The position numbers and the translations under genes were made by a program. The notes under the pieces were generated by a model. That model was not told the origin of the DNA, did not search any database, and was given only the letters and a program-made list of their open reading frames with translations. This document shows, in pieces, positions 13,587-23,909 of a stretch of DNA of 35,973 bases. Numbering within the stretch: the stretch's first letter is position 1; every line of letters starts with the position of its first letter. This stretch comes from Lachnospiraceae bacterium (GTDB lineage: Bacteria; Bacillota; Clostridia; Lachnospirales; Lachnospiraceae), in contig JAIEAP010000018.1 in the NCBI GenBank assembly GCA_029071325.1, positions 1-35,973 on the forward strand, given 5' to 3'.

Positions 13587-15659
13587 TTAAAACAATGTAT
13601 TGACATCGAGAATCAGCGCCACTTCACCATCACCCAGAATGGTTGCACCACTGATAATCTTACTGTTGTTGATATATTTGCCCAGAGATTTGATTACGAT
13701 CTCCAACTGTCCGATCAAATTATCTACCACAAGTCCGGCCAGACGGTCACCCTTCTTCACTACAACAACGGTCAGGCTCTCCGGATCTTCCTGCGGCTCA
13801 ATATCCAAAATACGATCTAGCCGGATCATCGGAAATACTACGCCGCGCAGATTAATTACCTCACGCGCCTCTACATGTCGGATCTCTTCAATCGGAATAT
13901 CCTCAATTGTCTCAATAGACCCCAATGCAATTGCATATTTTTCATCCCGGATTTCCACCATCAGCGCCTGAATGATCGCCAGGGTCAACGGAAGCCTTAC
14001 GGTGAACTTGGTGCCTTCTCCCAGCACACTCTTCACCTCAACATCTCCGCCCAGCGCCTCAATGTTAGACTTCACTACATCCAGACCAACACCGCGCCCG
14101 GAAATATCTGTGATCTGCTTTGCCATGGAAAAACTCGGCATAAACAGGAAGTCAATAATCTCTTTCTGACTCAGCCGCTCTGCCTGCTCCGGTGTTACCA
14201 GTCCGCGCTCTATAGCTTTGCGCCTGATAGACTCCGTGTCGATTCCGTTACCGTCATCGCTTACTTCTATGATGACATTATTGCCTTCCTGGAATGCATT
14301 CAGATTAATACTTCCCGTCTCAGGCTTACCTCTCTCCTTACGAAGCTCACCGCTTTCCAGACCATGGTCAGCAGAATTGCGCAACAGATGCTGCAGGGGA
14401 TCGCCAATCTGATCCACAACGGTACGGTCGAGCTCGGTATCCTCACCGGTCATGTACAGTTCCATTTTCTTATTCAGCTTTCTGGACAAGTCACGGATCA
14501 TACGCGGGAATTTATTTACCACACTCTCAATAGGCACCATTCGCACCTTCATGACGGACTCATGTAAACTGGTGGTGATACGCTCCAGATACTCGATCTG
14601 CTCATGGAAGGTCTGACTCTGAAAATTATTACCCTCCTGAGAACTGATGGACACCAAGCTGTTCTTAGCTATGATCAACTCACTGACCTGATTCATCAGT
14701 GCATCCAGCTTCTCGATATCCACACGGACAGTACGGTTTGCCACTGGTTTGCTTGCCGTCTTCGCCTTGGCGGGTGCCTGCTTGTTATCCTTAACCGCTG
14801 CATCCGGGGTCTGTGCTCCATCGGTGGGCGCCGGCGCATTACTTGGAACCGGTGCATCTCCAAACAAGTCTGCACATTTCACCTGTTCACCTACCGCACC
14901 TGCAATCTCGGATACGCTCTCCACTGCCTTTAACAGTTTATCCAGTTCTACATCACAGGATACGAATATATTAAAGTCAAGTTCAAAACGTTCATCTTCA
15001 ATATCCTGGGAACTGGGATTATACACAACAATCTGGCCAAATTCCTCCACCGACTTGAATACAAGAAATGCCCTTGCCGCCTTCAGCAGACAATCCTTAT
15101 GTACAGAAACCGTCATGCCATACAGTTTGGCTCCGGTAGCCTCTGCCGCCCGCAGGGCGTCTTTATCCTTATCAGAAAACTGAACCTCCAGAAACTTCTT
15201 TTCCGTCTCCCCTCCTGCCTGTTCTTCCCCGGCAGACTCCTGTTTTTGCTCTGCAGGTTTGGGTGCTTCCGAATCCGAACCTTCCAGAAAGCGGTTGAGC
15301 GCTGCAATAATAGCCTCATTTTCTTCCGTACCCTCATCGGAGGTACTCTTAATTGTTTCCAGATAACCCTCAATAGCATCCAGACACCGGAATAAGATGT
15401 CGATCATCTCACTGGTGACCTTCACCTTCTCGCTGCGCACTTCCTGGAATACATTTTCCATATCATGGGTCAGGTGCTGCATACGCTTAAAGCCCATAGT
15501 TCCCGCCATTCCCTTTAAGGAATGCGCCGCCCGGAAAATCTCGTTGATGGTATCCTTGTTCTCCGGCTCCTTCTCCAAAGTCATGATACAATCGCTCAGA
15601 CTCTGAATATGCTCGCTTGTCTCATCAATAAAAATCTCAAGATATTGACTTACGTCCAT
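13587..15659 (-). CDS. cheA: Chemotaxis histidine kinase CheA
   Basis: This 690-residue kinase autophosphorylates and passes phosphate to CheY and CheB. The P1 domain has the phosphorylated His46 in AAHSLKG. P2 lies at about 160-270, followed by a Pro/Ala/Lys linker. P3, the dimerisation helices (VRVDIEKLDALMNQVSELI), starts at about 308. P4 carries the ATP-binding boxes (LRNSADHGLE, VSDDGNGID, GRGVGLDVVKSNIEALGG), and P5 is the CheW-like domain at the end. It begins one base after the cheB stop, so they are translationally linked. Confidence 0.98.
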   Translation of the reverse strand: MDVSQYLEIFIDETSEHIQSLSDCIMTLEKEPENKDTINEIFRAAHSLKGMAGTMGFKRMQHLTHDMENVFQEVRSEKVKVTSEMIDILFRCLDAIEGYLETIKSTSDEGTEENEAIIAALNRFLEGSDSEAPKPAEQKQESAGEEQAGGETEKKFLEVQFSDKDKDALRAAEATGAKLYGMTVSVHKDCLLKAARAFLVFKSVEEFGQIVVYNPSSQDIEDERFELDFNIFVSCDVELDKLLKAVESVSEIAGAVGEQVKCADLFGDAPVPSNAPAPTDGAQTPDAAVKDNKQAPAKAKTASKPVANRTVRVDIEKLDALMNQVSELIIAKNSLVSISSQEGNNFQSQTFHEQIEYLERITTSLHESVMKVRMVPIESVVNKFPRMIRDLSRKLNKKMELYMTGEDTELDRTVVDQIGDPLQHLLRNSADHGLESGELRKERGKPETGSINLNAFQEGNNVIIEVSDDGNGIDTESIRRKAIERGLVTPEQAERLSQKEIIDFLFMPSFSMAKQITDISGRGVGLDVVKSNIEALGGDVEVKSVLGEGTKFTVRLPLTLAIIQALMVEIRDEKYAIALGSIETIEDIPIEEIRHVEAREVINLRGVVFPMIRLDRILDIEPQEDPESLTVVVVKKGDRLAGLVVDNLIGQLEIVIKSLGKYINNSKIISGATILGDGEVALILDVNTLF

Positions 15660-15660
15660 G

Positions 15661-16704
15661 CTAATTTACCCCCACATTCTTTAGAATAGATTCTGCAACC
15701 TGATCAAGCGGCACCACAGTGTCCACCATACCCGCCTCATATATAGTCCTGGGCATTCCGTACACTACGCTGGTAGCCTCATCCTGTGCCACTACATAGA
15801 CAGGAACCTTCTTACTGAGATTGGTAATGCCCAATGTACCGTCCGCACCCATTCCGGTTAAGACCACACAAGTTATCTCATCGTAGCCACAGGCAGCAAG
15901 AGATTCATACATGAGATTGGCACAGGGACGTAATCCCCCGATGGCAGGTGCGTCGCTCAACGACACCCGGTGACCGCCGCTCGCCAGCTTCTTCACCAGC
16001 AGATGCCAGCCTCCCGGAGCGATATACACCTTACCCTTTTCCAGAATATCCCCGTCTTCCGCTTCCTTAACCTCCAATGGGCTCAACTCATTCAGGCGCT
16101 CTGCCATGGTGCGGGTAAAGCCCGCCGGCATATGCTGAACCACTAACACCGGTGCGTCCATCTTTGGATCAAGAAACGGGATCACGCTCTGCAGCGCCTT
16201 AGGACCGCCGGTGGAACATGCAAGCGCCACGACCTTATTGCGCCGGATTCCCTGCATCTTCGGTGTCTGCCGCCGAGGTACGCTTTTGATAACAGCAGGT
16301 TTTTTCTCCTGCAGCGCCGCCCGTAACACATTCAGAAGATAACTGCGGAACTTGCCACCCTTGGTCTCAATAATATTCTGCGGTTTGGGTACAAAATCAA
16401 TCGCGCCCAACTCCATGGCACGCAGAGTAACCTTTGCGTCCCTTGTGGTCAGGGTACTGACCATGATCACAGTTGCTTTTATGTGTTCTTTCTGTAATTT
16501 TTCCAGTAACTCCAAACCATCCATACGAGGCATGTTCACATCCAGAAGCACTGCATCGTACTTTTCCTGCTTCAGCTTTTCATATGCTTCCACTCCGTCA
16601 CAGCATGAATCCGCTACCTGAAAATCACTTTCTGCGTTTATTATATCACATATCGTCCTTCTCATGAGTGCAGAATCATCAACAAGCAAAATATTTTTTT
16701 TCAT
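15661..16704 (-). CDS. cheB: Chemotaxis response regulator protein-glutamate methylesterase CheB
   Basis: CheB removes receptor methyl groups during adaptation. The 347-residue protein has a receiver domain with acidic residues Asp9/Asp10, phospho-acceptor Asp55 (LLDVNMP) and Lys107, then a linker, then the methylesterase domain with catalytic Ser164 (CSTGGPKAL), His191 (QHMPAGF) and Asp288 (GMGADG). All key residues are intact. The methyltransferase partner CheR is not in the window and must be encoded elsewhere. It lies between the PilZ gene and cheA with spacers of 4 and 1 bases. Confidence 0.97.
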   Translation of the reverse strand: MKKNILLVDDSALMRRTICDIINAESDFQVADSCCDGVEAYEKLKQEKYDAVLLDVNMPRMDGLELLEKLQKEHIKATVIMVSTLTTRDAKVTLRAMELGAIDFVPKPQNIIETKGGKFRSYLLNVLRAALQEKKPAVIKSVPRRQTPKMQGIRRNKVVALACSTGGPKALQSVIPFLDPKMDAPVLVVQHMPAGFTRTMAERLNELSPLEVKEAEDGDILEKGKVYIAPGGWHLLVKKLASGGHRVSLSDAPAIGGLRPCANLMYESLAACGYDEITCVVLTGMGADGTLGITNLSKKVPVYVVAQDEATSVVYGMPRTIYEAGMVDTVVPLDQVAESILKNVGVN

Positions 16705-16708
16705 ATTA

Positions 16709-17452
16709 TTACCTATCCTTATTGTAACTGCGGGCTTTTCTCTCTTCCAGGAAAATGTAGCGGATAATCTCCTCTCTTATCTTGGAATCTTTGATCATAA
16801 ACTGTACACGATTCTCATAGCGAACCTCCGCCGTGTGTACCCGGACACTCTGCAGGATACGACCAATCAGACGATACTGCTTTTCTTCCTGATCGCTCTT
16901 TAACTTCATCAGGATCAGCACATGGCTTTCCGGCTCATTCTTCTCCTCCGACACAAAACGGATTCCTCCGCCGCTGATATCTACAATGGTTCCCTGACGC
17001 CGTTTCTCCATAAACTCAGCTTCAGTGAATTCCTCCATGATCAACTGCGCATCCTCCATCTGCGCCTGTTCCCTGTCCAGGACATAATATGTCATGTCCA
17101 GGATACACTCCATCCGGTAATACTCCCGGCGCTGGAATTTACTGAGGGGCGTATTCAACAAAATACGCAGCATATAGCGATTTTCCGTTTTATACCGCTC
17201 CTTGATCTGCCCCTCGCTTTTATAGATACCCGTCGGCGTGTAGAAGGCAAATTCATAACGCACGCCAAGCGGAAGCAGGATGACGCGTCCGCCTTCAATG
17301 GGCATGATGATCTCCAACTCGCCATCCTCTAAGATTTCATAAATCTGGCTCTTAAATACATGAGCCTCCTCTCCGCCCTCCTTCTCATGCTCTATCTCGG
17401 CACATGCACGGATATCAATTTTCATTCTCTCCCGTAATATATTTGCAATCAT
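16709..17452 (-). CDS. YcgR/YpfA-like PilZ domain flagellar brake protein
   Basis: This 247-residue cytoplasmic protein has an N-terminal YcgR_2/PilZN-type domain (about 1-105) and a C-terminal PilZ domain (about 106-235). Both c-di-GMP motifs are present: RxxxR at Arg109-Arg113 (within QRREYYR) and DxSxxG at Asp158-Gly163 (DISGGG). Proteins of this type bind c-di-GMP and slow the motor, for example by contacting MotA. Its place between flhG and cheB ties c-di-GMP level to motility in this organism. The overall fold assignment is by motif and order. Confidence 0.93.
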   Translation of the reverse strand: MIANILRERMKIDIRACAEIEHEKEGGEEAHVFKSQIYEILEDGELEIIMPIEGGRVILLPLGVRYEFAFYTPTGIYKSEGQIKERYKTENRYMLRILLNTPLSKFQRREYYRMECILDMTYYVLDREQAQMEDAQLIMEEFTEAEFMEKRRQGTIVDISGGGIRFVSEEKNEPESHVLILMKLKSDQEEKQYRLIGRILQSVRVHTAEVRYENRVQFMIKDSKIREEIIRYIFLEERKARSYNKDR

Positions 17453-17460
17453 ATCATCAC

Positions 17461-18339
17461 CTATTTATTCATAAATGGAGCGAATAACTGCGATATCCCC
17501 CTGCGCATAGTGGGAATGTCATGGCTCCCGTTCATCAGGTTGCCCGCCAACAGTTCAAACGCCTTTGCTGATTTCGACTCTGGTGCATACAAGGATACTA
17601 TTTTCTGCTGCCGCACCGCCTTCTCCAGCATATGATCCTGGGGAATCATCCCCAGATAATTGATGCTGCCGTTCAAGAATTGGGACACGACCGTGCTCAG
17701 CTTATCGTACACCGTCTGTCCATCCTCCACAGAGTTCACACGGTTGGCAACCACGTTGATCCGCGTTCCCTTCTGCAGGAAATTAGGATTGCGGTGAAGC
17801 GCCTTAAGAAGAGAATAGGAATCTGTCAGAGAACTCGGTTCTGGCGTGGACACCAACAGAACCTCCGGGCTTGCCAGAACGAATTCCATTACGCTGTCTG
17901 CAATACCTGCACCTGTATCCACCAAAACAATATCTGCCATCTCATCCAGCTGTGCCAGATTGTGCACCAGATAATCAATCTGATCCTTGGACAGATTGTT
18001 CAGTCCCATAATACCAGATCCTCCGGATATGAACCCAACCCCCTCCGGTCCTTCCGTCACAATTTTGCGCACATCCATCCCCTGATAAATCACATCACTG
18101 AGATTATATTTGGGCATAGCTCCAAACATGACTTCTACATTCGCAAGCCCCAGATCCGCATCAAAAATAAGCACCTTTTTTCCCTTTTTCTGAATCTGTA
18201 CCGCCAGGTTTACAGCCACGTTAGACTTACCCACACCGCCCTTGCCGCTGGTGATCGTTATAACTCTTGCTTTTTGGGAGAGGGTATAATTTTTCTGTTT
18301 TATCACATTTCGCAGTTTTTGCGCCTGATCCTCCTTCAA
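17461..18339 (-). CDS. flhG: FlhG/YlxH, MinD-like flagellar number regulator
   Basis: This 292-residue MinD/ParA-type ATPase controls flagellar number with FlhF. The N-terminus carries DQAQKLR (residues 4-10), which matches the DQAxxLR element known to stimulate the FlhF GTPase. The deviant Walker A SGKGGVGKS is at 31-39, followed by LIFDADLGLANVEVMFG and VLVDTGAGI. The C-terminal helix, which in this family helps membrane binding, is partly basic. It begins 2 bases after flhF, the usual arrangement. Confidence 0.96.
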   Translation of the reverse strand: MKEDQAQKLRNVIKQKNYTLSQKARVITITSGKGGVGKSNVAVNLAVQIQKKGKKVLIFDADLGLANVEVMFGAMPKYNLSDVIYQGMDVRKIVTEGPEGVGFISGGSGIMGLNNLSKDQIDYLVHNLAQLDEMADIVLVDTGAGIADSVMEFVLASPEVLLVSTPEPSSLTDSYSLLKALHRNPNFLQKGTRINVVANRVNSVEDGQTVYDKLSTVVSQFLNGSINYLGMIPQDHMLEKAVRQQKIVSLYAPESKSAKAFELLAGNLMNGSHDIPTMRRGISQLFAPFMNK

Positions 18340-18341
18340 AT

Positions 18342-19625
18342 TTATCTACCTCCCAGCAACTGTTTCACGATTTTCTGCGGCTGGAATATCTCGATATCAT
18401 CCGGCACATTCTGACCGGTTGTCACATAGGACACCTCCGCACCTGAATACAAACGGATATTCAGCAGATTTCCAAAAGTTGTTGTTTCGTCCAATTTTGT
18501 AAATATTAATTTGTAATCCGATATTTCATGATAAATATCGGCAATCTCTACCAGGTCCTTATATTTGGTGGTAGCGCTCAGCACAAGATACACTTCCCGC
18601 TCATAGCTGTCATCCAAACTGTCCACCAGACGCTTCGTATCAACACGCTGTGCCTCGTTCTTATGGGAAAAGCCTGCGGTGTCCACCAGCACCACATCAT
18701 AATCCTTCACGCGCTCCACCGCTTCTTTCATCTCTTCCACCGAATAGATGATCGTCAGCGGCGTATCCAGAATATTGGCATAGGTGCGCAACTGTTCCGC
18801 CGCCGCAATACGATAGGTATCTGCAGTCAGAAATGCAACTTTTTTGCCCATATCCACCTTGAAACGGGAAGCCACCTTCGCAATCGTGGTAGTCTTGCCC
18901 ACTCCGGTAGGCCCTACGAAGAAGATCACCTTGGGCTGCCCCGGTGTCAGTTCAATCCGTTTGGGCTGTCCAAATTTCAGGACAAGCTTCTGATAGACAT
19001 TGGACAGTATGACATCCATACTGGAACCGTTACGGATGGACTTCTCCACGTCATCCAAGATCTGATTGATATAGCGCTCATTGACCTCATTTTCCAAAAG
19101 TATCTCATAAATCATCTTAATGCAGCGAAACGTTTCCGACTGATTGGGCTGCATTCCCTGCTGTAACTTCGGTTCTGCCGGCTCTTCCGGAGACATCCTG
19201 GCATCCTCATCCGTCCCCAGCTTCTTCTCTAACAAGCTCTGAAGGCTTTCGATCCGCTGTTCCAGACCATCCCGGTCCTTATGACGTTCCCGGGGCGCTG
19301 TGATCTTCTCCGGGGCCTCCTGTTCCGGCAACCGGCGCTCTGATACTGTGCGCTCCGGCATTGGCGGCTTGATTTCCTCATCTGCAGCATAATTGATATT
19401 ATCATGCATTTTCATATGGGAATTTAATGCAGAAAACGGATTTACTGCCTGCTCCTTCTGCTCCAGCGCTGCCGTCACTTCATACGTTGAATGCTTGAAT
19501 GCCTTGAACAGACCCTTCGGCCGGATCTCTTTCACATTCATGATCACCGTGCCTTCTCCCATCTCACTCTTGGCTTTTTCAATCGCCTCTTCTTCTGTTT
19601 TACCCTGAAATTTATTAATTGTCAT
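18342..19625 (-). CDS. flhF: FlhF, SRP-type GTPase for flagellar placement
   Basis: FlhF is a third member of the SRP GTPase group and positions the first flagellar components. The 427-residue protein has an N-terminal basic B domain (about 1-150, with a charged, low-complexity part), a helical N domain, and a G domain with G1 GPTGVGKTT at 238-246, LTADTYRIAAAEQL around 267-279, DTAGFSHKN, and TKLDETTTFGNLLN. It directly abuts flhA (1-base spacer) and flhG (2 bases). Confidence 0.97.
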   Translation of the reverse strand: MTINKFQGKTEEEAIEKAKSEMGEGTVIMNVKEIRPKGLFKAFKHSTYEVTAALEQKEQAVNPFSALNSHMKMHDNINYAADEEIKPPMPERTVSERRLPEQEAPEKITAPRERHKDRDGLEQRIESLQSLLEKKLGTDEDARMSPEEPAEPKLQQGMQPNQSETFRCIKMIYEILLENEVNERYINQILDDVEKSIRNGSSMDVILSNVYQKLVLKFGQPKRIELTPGQPKVIFFVGPTGVGKTTTIAKVASRFKVDMGKKVAFLTADTYRIAAAEQLRTYANILDTPLTIIYSVEEMKEAVERVKDYDVVLVDTAGFSHKNEAQRVDTKRLVDSLDDSYEREVYLVLSATTKYKDLVEIADIYHEISDYKLIFTKLDETTTFGNLLNIRLYSGAEVSYVTTGQNVPDDIEIFQPQKIVKQLLGGR

Positions 19626-19626
19626 T

Positions 19627-21660
19627 TTATGCTGTCACCATCCCTACCGACTGTAATTCCACATTGGATTCCACTTCATTGTATGAAACCACGATCAAAT
19701 CCTTGAAATAATCCTCTGTTAACTTTTTAAAATACATGCGCACAATGGGCGAAGTGATCACAATCGGATTCTTGCCGATATTTTCCAGCTTTGTGATCTC
19801 CGTCTCCACAGACGCCATAATAGACTTGGTTTTTTCCGGATCGAGGGTCAGATACGCCCCCTGCTCCGTCTGCTTCACAGAACCCATGATTTCCTGCTCC
19901 ACCTTGGGATCCAGCGTCACAACACTGGTGGTCTCATTGGCAGGAAAATATTTATTGGAAATCGCACGCTTTAAGCTCTGGCGTACATATTCTGTCAAAA
20001 CATCCGTGTCTCTGGACGTCGCCGCATGATCCGCCAGAGTCTCAAATATAGTAAGCAGATCCCGGATAGATATACCTTCCTTCAACAGATTCTGAAGAAC
20101 CTTCTGAATCTCGCCTATTCCTAACAGCTTGGGAGTCAGATCCTCCACCAGAGCCGTATTGGTCTCCTTGATATTGTTGATGAGGTTGGATACATCCTGT
20201 CTCGTCAGCAGTTCCGCAATGTGTCCGCGGATTACTTCCGTCAAATGTGTTGCAATAATGGACGGCGGATCTACCACCGTGTAGCCCAGGCTCTCCGCAC
20301 GCTCTCTCTGACCTTCCGTAATCCAGATCGCCGGCAGATGGAAGGACGGTTCAAATGTAGGAATACCGGTAATCTCCTCCTCTACATAACCGGGATTCAT
20401 TGCCATATAATGGTCGAACAGGATCTCTCCCTCTGTTACCTGGATACCCTTGATCTTAATAATATACTGGTTGGGATTCAACTGGATATTGTCCCGCAGA
20501 CGAATGATGGGCACCACTGTGCCAAGCTCCAGAGCGATCTGACGCCGGATCATAACCACACGATCCAGAAGATCGCCGCCCTGATTCACATCTGCCAGCG
20601 GAATGATACCATATCCAAACTCCAATTCGATAGGATCCACCTGCAGAAGGGATACCACATTTTCCGGCCGCCGTATTTCCTCAGCCGCATTCTCCTCCGC
20701 ATTCGCTTCTTCTTCAATCGCCTCCACACTGACATCGGTCTGTATCTTCCTGCCTGCGATCAGGAACGCCACGCCCAGTGCAATGAAAAGCACCGGATTC
20801 AAAGGAGTCACAATTCCTAGGAATGACACTGCACAGCCCACAATATATAACACCTTAGGAATACCGAAGAGCTGCCCCACCAGCACGGTACCAAAATCCG
20901 CCTCGTTGGAAGCCTTTGTCACCAGAATACCAGTAGCAAGAGAAATCAACAGAGACGGCACCTGGCTCACCAGACCGTCACCAATTGTCAGAACACCATA
21001 GCGCTGAAGCGCTTCCATAGCTTCCATACCGCCACTCATAACACCCATGATAGTTCCGCCTATCAGGTTGATGAAGGTGATGATCAGACCGGCGGTGGCA
21101 TCTCCCTTTACATACTTTGTAGCACCGTCCATAGAACCGAAGAAACTGGATTCCTGTTGAATCTTATTGCGGCGCTCACGGGCTTCCTTTTCCGTGATGG
21201 CTCCCGTATTCAGATCGGCATCAATAGCCATCTGCTTACCTGGCATAGCATCCAATGTAAATCGTGCCGTTACCTCAGACACTCGCTCGGAACCTTTGTT
21301 GATAACGATAAACTGTATCAGGATCAAAACGATAAACACAATGGCGCCGATCACAAGATCTCCGCCGCCCACAAAACCGCCGAAGGTCTCAACCACATTA
21401 CCCGGCTCACCCGTAGTCAGGATCAGACGCGTGGATGATACATTCAGCGAAATACGAAATATAGTTGTGAACAGCAACAGCGTCGGGAAGAAGGACATGT
21501 CCAGAACTTCCTTGACGAACAGTGCATTGAACAATATAATCATTGCCAGCGAAATATTAATCGCCAACATCACATCCAACAATATGGAAGGAATTGGAAT
21601 GATGAAGAAAATGACTGCGGCAAGCAGATACAATGCTATGCCCAAATCGGCTTTTTTCAT
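19627..21660 (-). CDS. flhA: Flagellar type III export gate protein FlhA
   Basis: FlhA forms the nonameric ring and proton-driven part of the flagellar export gate. At 677 residues it has the normal length. The first ~325 residues hold about eight membrane helices and the cytoplasmic FHIPEP loop (ARFTLDAMPGKQMAIDADLNTG at about 140-160, interrupted here for length). The C-terminal half is the soluble docking domain for chaperone-substrate complexes. It lies between flhB and flhF. Confidence 0.98.
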   Translation of the reverse strand: MKKADLGIALYLLAAVIFFIIPIPSILLDVMLAINISLAMIILFNALFVKEVLDMSFFPTLLLFTTIFRISLNVSSTRLILTTGEPGNVVETFGGFVGGGDLVIGAIVFIVLILIQFIVINKGSERVSEVTARFTLDAMPGKQMAIDADLNTGAITEKEARERRNKIQQESSFFGSMDGATKYVKGDATAGLIITFINLIGGTIMGVMSGGMEAMEALQRYGVLTIGDGLVSQVPSLLISLATGILVTKASNEADFGTVLVGQLFGIPKVLYIVGCAVSFLGIVTPLNPVLFIALGVAFLIAGRKIQTDVSVEAIEEEANAEENAAEEIRRPENVVSLLQVDPIELEFGYGIIPLADVNQGGDLLDRVVMIRRQIALELGTVVPIIRLRDNIQLNPNQYIIKIKGIQVTEGEILFDHYMAMNPGYVEEEITGIPTFEPSFHLPAIWITEGQRERAESLGYTVVDPPSIIATHLTEVIRGHIAELLTRQDVSNLINNIKETNTALVEDLTPKLLGIGEIQKVLQNLLKEGISIRDLLTIFETLADHAATSRDTDVLTEYVRQSLKRAISNKYFPANETTSVVTLDPKVEQEIMGSVKQTEQGAYLTLDPEKTKSIMASVETEITKLENIGKNPIVITSPIVRMYFKKLTEDYFKDLIVVSYNEVESNVELQSVGMVTA

Positions 21661-21683
21661 TCCTGTTTCCTCCTTTCTGTCAT

Positions 21684-22820
21684 TTATCTACCTTTTAGAT
21701 TGTAAACCATAGCAAGCACTTCTGCAACTGCTTGATACAATTCCTGTGGAATTTCTGCACCGATATCCACATTGGCGTACAGCATACGCGCTAACGGCTT
21801 ATTCTCTACGATTTCCACATGATTTTCCCTGGCAACCTCTTTGATCTTCATCGCCAGATAATCCTCTCCCTTTGCCACCACGACAGGGGCTTTGGATTCC
21901 TGCGCGTCATATCGGATCGCCACTGCATAGTGAGTCGGGTTGGTGATGACCACATCTGCCTTAGGTATATCCTGCATCATACGGCGCTGGGAAGCCTCCC
22001 TCATACGCTGTCTCTGCCGTCCTTTGATCTGGGGATCACCCTCGGTATTCTTGTACTCATCCTTGACCTCCTGCTTGGTCATCTTCATGTCTTCCTTGAA
22101 TTTATGCTTCTGGTAAATGAGATCTGCGATACCGACTATGATGTAAACCAGGCTGACCTTGAGTCCCGTATTGATAATGATATTTCCTACCAATAATACC
22201 GCCGGCATCATTTCCATGTCATATATAACAAACAGCTGGCTCTGATATTTCTTCACCTCACTGTATGCCACATAAAAAATCACTCCGATCTTGACTATGG
22301 ATTTCAGAAGTTCAAACAGGGAGTCTTTGGAAAACATGCGTTTGAAACCATTGATCGGATTGAACTTGTCCGGCTTAGGCTTCATGGGCTTGGCACTGAC
22401 CTTCCAGCCCACCTGCAGGATTCCCACCAGAACTGCCACTACAAGTCCCGCCAACAGGAACGGCAGGCAGGTCAGAATAATCTCAATAATCGCCTGGTTG
22501 ATGAGTCTTGTTGCCACAGTAACGGAGAGCCCTTCCGTGGATTCCGCCAGAAAATCAGGAATTCGCCCATAATATACACGAAAATTACCAATAAAATTCT
22601 CTCCCACATAACCGACAAATATTTTTAATGCCAGAAACAGGATAATCAAATCTACTGCTGCGCTGAATTCCTTACTTTTGGCAACCTTGCCCTCTTCCCG
22701 CGCCTCCCGCAGTTTTTTCGCTGTAGCAGGCTCCGTTTTCTCCCCTCCGGGTCCTTCCTTGGCAAACCATTGGAGGTTGTACACCAGTACCATATCTGGT
22801 CTCTGTTCCATCTGCTTCAT
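21684..22820 (-). CDS. flhB: Flagellar export switch protein FlhB
   Basis: FlhB switches export from hook to filament substrates. The 378-residue protein has an N-terminal cytoplasmic stretch (EGPGGEKTEPATAKKLREAR, 22-41), four membrane helices (about 55-235), and a soluble C-terminal domain with the autocleavage site NPTH at 294-297, which is intact. It starts one base after the fliR stop. FliK, encoded upstream, is its partner in hook-length control. Confidence 0.98.
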   Translation of the reverse strand: MKQMEQRPDMVLVYNLQWFAKEGPGGEKTEPATAKKLREAREEGKVAKSKEFSAAVDLIILFLALKIFVGYVGENFIGNFRVYYGRIPDFLAESTEGLSVTVATRLINQAIIEIILTCLPFLLAGLVVAVLVGILQVGWKVSAKPMKPKPDKFNPINGFKRMFSKDSLFELLKSIVKIGVIFYVAYSEVKKYQSQLFVIYDMEMMPAVLLVGNIIINTGLKVSLVYIIVGIADLIYQKHKFKEDMKMTKQEVKDEYKNTEGDPQIKGRQRQRMREASQRRMMQDIPKADVVITNPTHYAVAIRYDAQESKAPVVVAKGEDYLAMKIKEVARENHVEIVENKPLARMLYANVDIGAEIPQELYQAVAEVLAMVYNLKGR

Positions 22821-22821
22821 G

Positions 22822-23601
22822 CTAATACAACCCTTCTACCATTGACACCACCATGCTGCGCATCTCCGTCATAATGAAGTCTGCAACATAGGGAAGCAGC
22901 CGGAATGTCAGAAAAATCACTGCCAAGCCAACCAGCAGCTTCATCTGGATACCGACAGCAAACATATTCATCTGAGGCGCCACCTTCGCCATGATACCCA
23001 GAAGGCAATTCAGAATCATGATCACAGCAAACACCGGAAGCGCAATACGGAACCCCAAGATCATGGCATTCGCCATATACTCCAGCATGCCCACCAGCAA
23101 ACTGTCCCAGTGAAACACCTGCCCATTCACAGGAATCAGTTCAAAGGAATCCGCTACTGCCCGGAGCAGATACCGTTCCATGCCGCTGGACATAAGGAGA
23201 AGCAGCACCAGATAATTATAAAGAGTACCTGCAATCGGAGCCTGGGTTCTGGTAATCGGATCAAACTCTGTCGCCATGGACAGACCGATATTCAGATCAA
23301 TAATATTACCCGCTAATAAAACAATGGAATTACAAATATTTGCTCCGAATCCTATGAGCAAGCCTGTAATTCCCTCCTGGACGATGATAATGGCATATCC
23401 TATCACTCCCGTATAGGCTCTTTCCGGCACCGGAAGAACAGCAAGCAATAAAATGGATGTAAACAATGAAAATCCCACTTTCACTCTTCCAGGCGTATTC
23501 GGTGTGCTAAAAAAGGGAGCAACAGACACAAATGAAGCGACTCTAACCAAAATCAACAGAAAATATTCAAATGAAATTAACGAGAAACTATAATTTACCA
23601 T
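22822..23601 (-). CDS. fliR: Flagellar export gate protein FliR
   Basis: FliR is a membrane component of the FliPQR export gate core. The 259-residue sequence has about six hydrophobic helices and the typical opening FEYFLLILVRVASFVSVAPFF, followed by RVKVGFSLF and, later, DLNIGLSMATEFDP. It ends with a hydrophobic helix before a short cytoplasmic tail. It lies between fliQ and flhB. Confidence 0.97.
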   Translation of the reverse strand: MVNYSFSLISFEYFLLILVRVASFVSVAPFFSTPNTPGRVKVGFSLFTSILLLAVLPVPERAYTGVIGYAIIIVQEGITGLLIGFGANICNSIVLLAGNIIDLNIGLSMATEFDPITRTQAPIAGTLYNYLVLLLLMSSGMERYLLRAVADSFELIPVNGQVFHWDSLLVGMLEYMANAMILGFRIALPVFAVIMILNCLLGIMAKVAPQMNMFAVGIQMKLLVGLAVIFLTFRLLPYVADFIMTEMRSMVVSMVEGLY

Positions 23602-23619
23602 GTATCAACTTAACCTGCG

Positions 23620-23892
23620 CTAACTGACATAAAGAGAAAAACTTGACCACAAATTCGTCATATAAGATGTCAAGGTATCCAGCATCCATGCCCCGAAAAT
23701 CATAAGCCCCACAAATATGGCAAGGATCTTCGGCACAAAGGTAAGCGTCTGTTCCTGAATGGATGTGACCGTCTGAAAAATACTGATGATCAGACCAACA
23801 ATCAGGGAAATCAGCAGTAAAGGGGCTGCTACAATGATAATGTTGTAAATTGCATCTCTCGCAATATCCAGGACCTGTCCCTGTGTTATCAT
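23620..23892 (-). CDS. fliQ: Flagellar export gate protein FliQ
   Basis: This 90-residue protein has two transmembrane helices (about 14-38 and 50-74) and the family signature LIVGLIISIFQTVTSIQEQTL. Four copies surround the FliP/FliR channel in the export gate. It lies 18 bases after fliP and before fliR, the canonical order. Confidence 0.97.
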   Translation of the reverse strand: MITQGQVLDIARDAIYNIIIVAAPLLLISLIVGLIISIFQTVTSIQEQTLTFVPKILAIFVGLMIFGAWMLDTLTSYMTNLWSSFSLYVS

Positions 23893-23909
23893 GTGCTACA
23901 CCCCTTCCG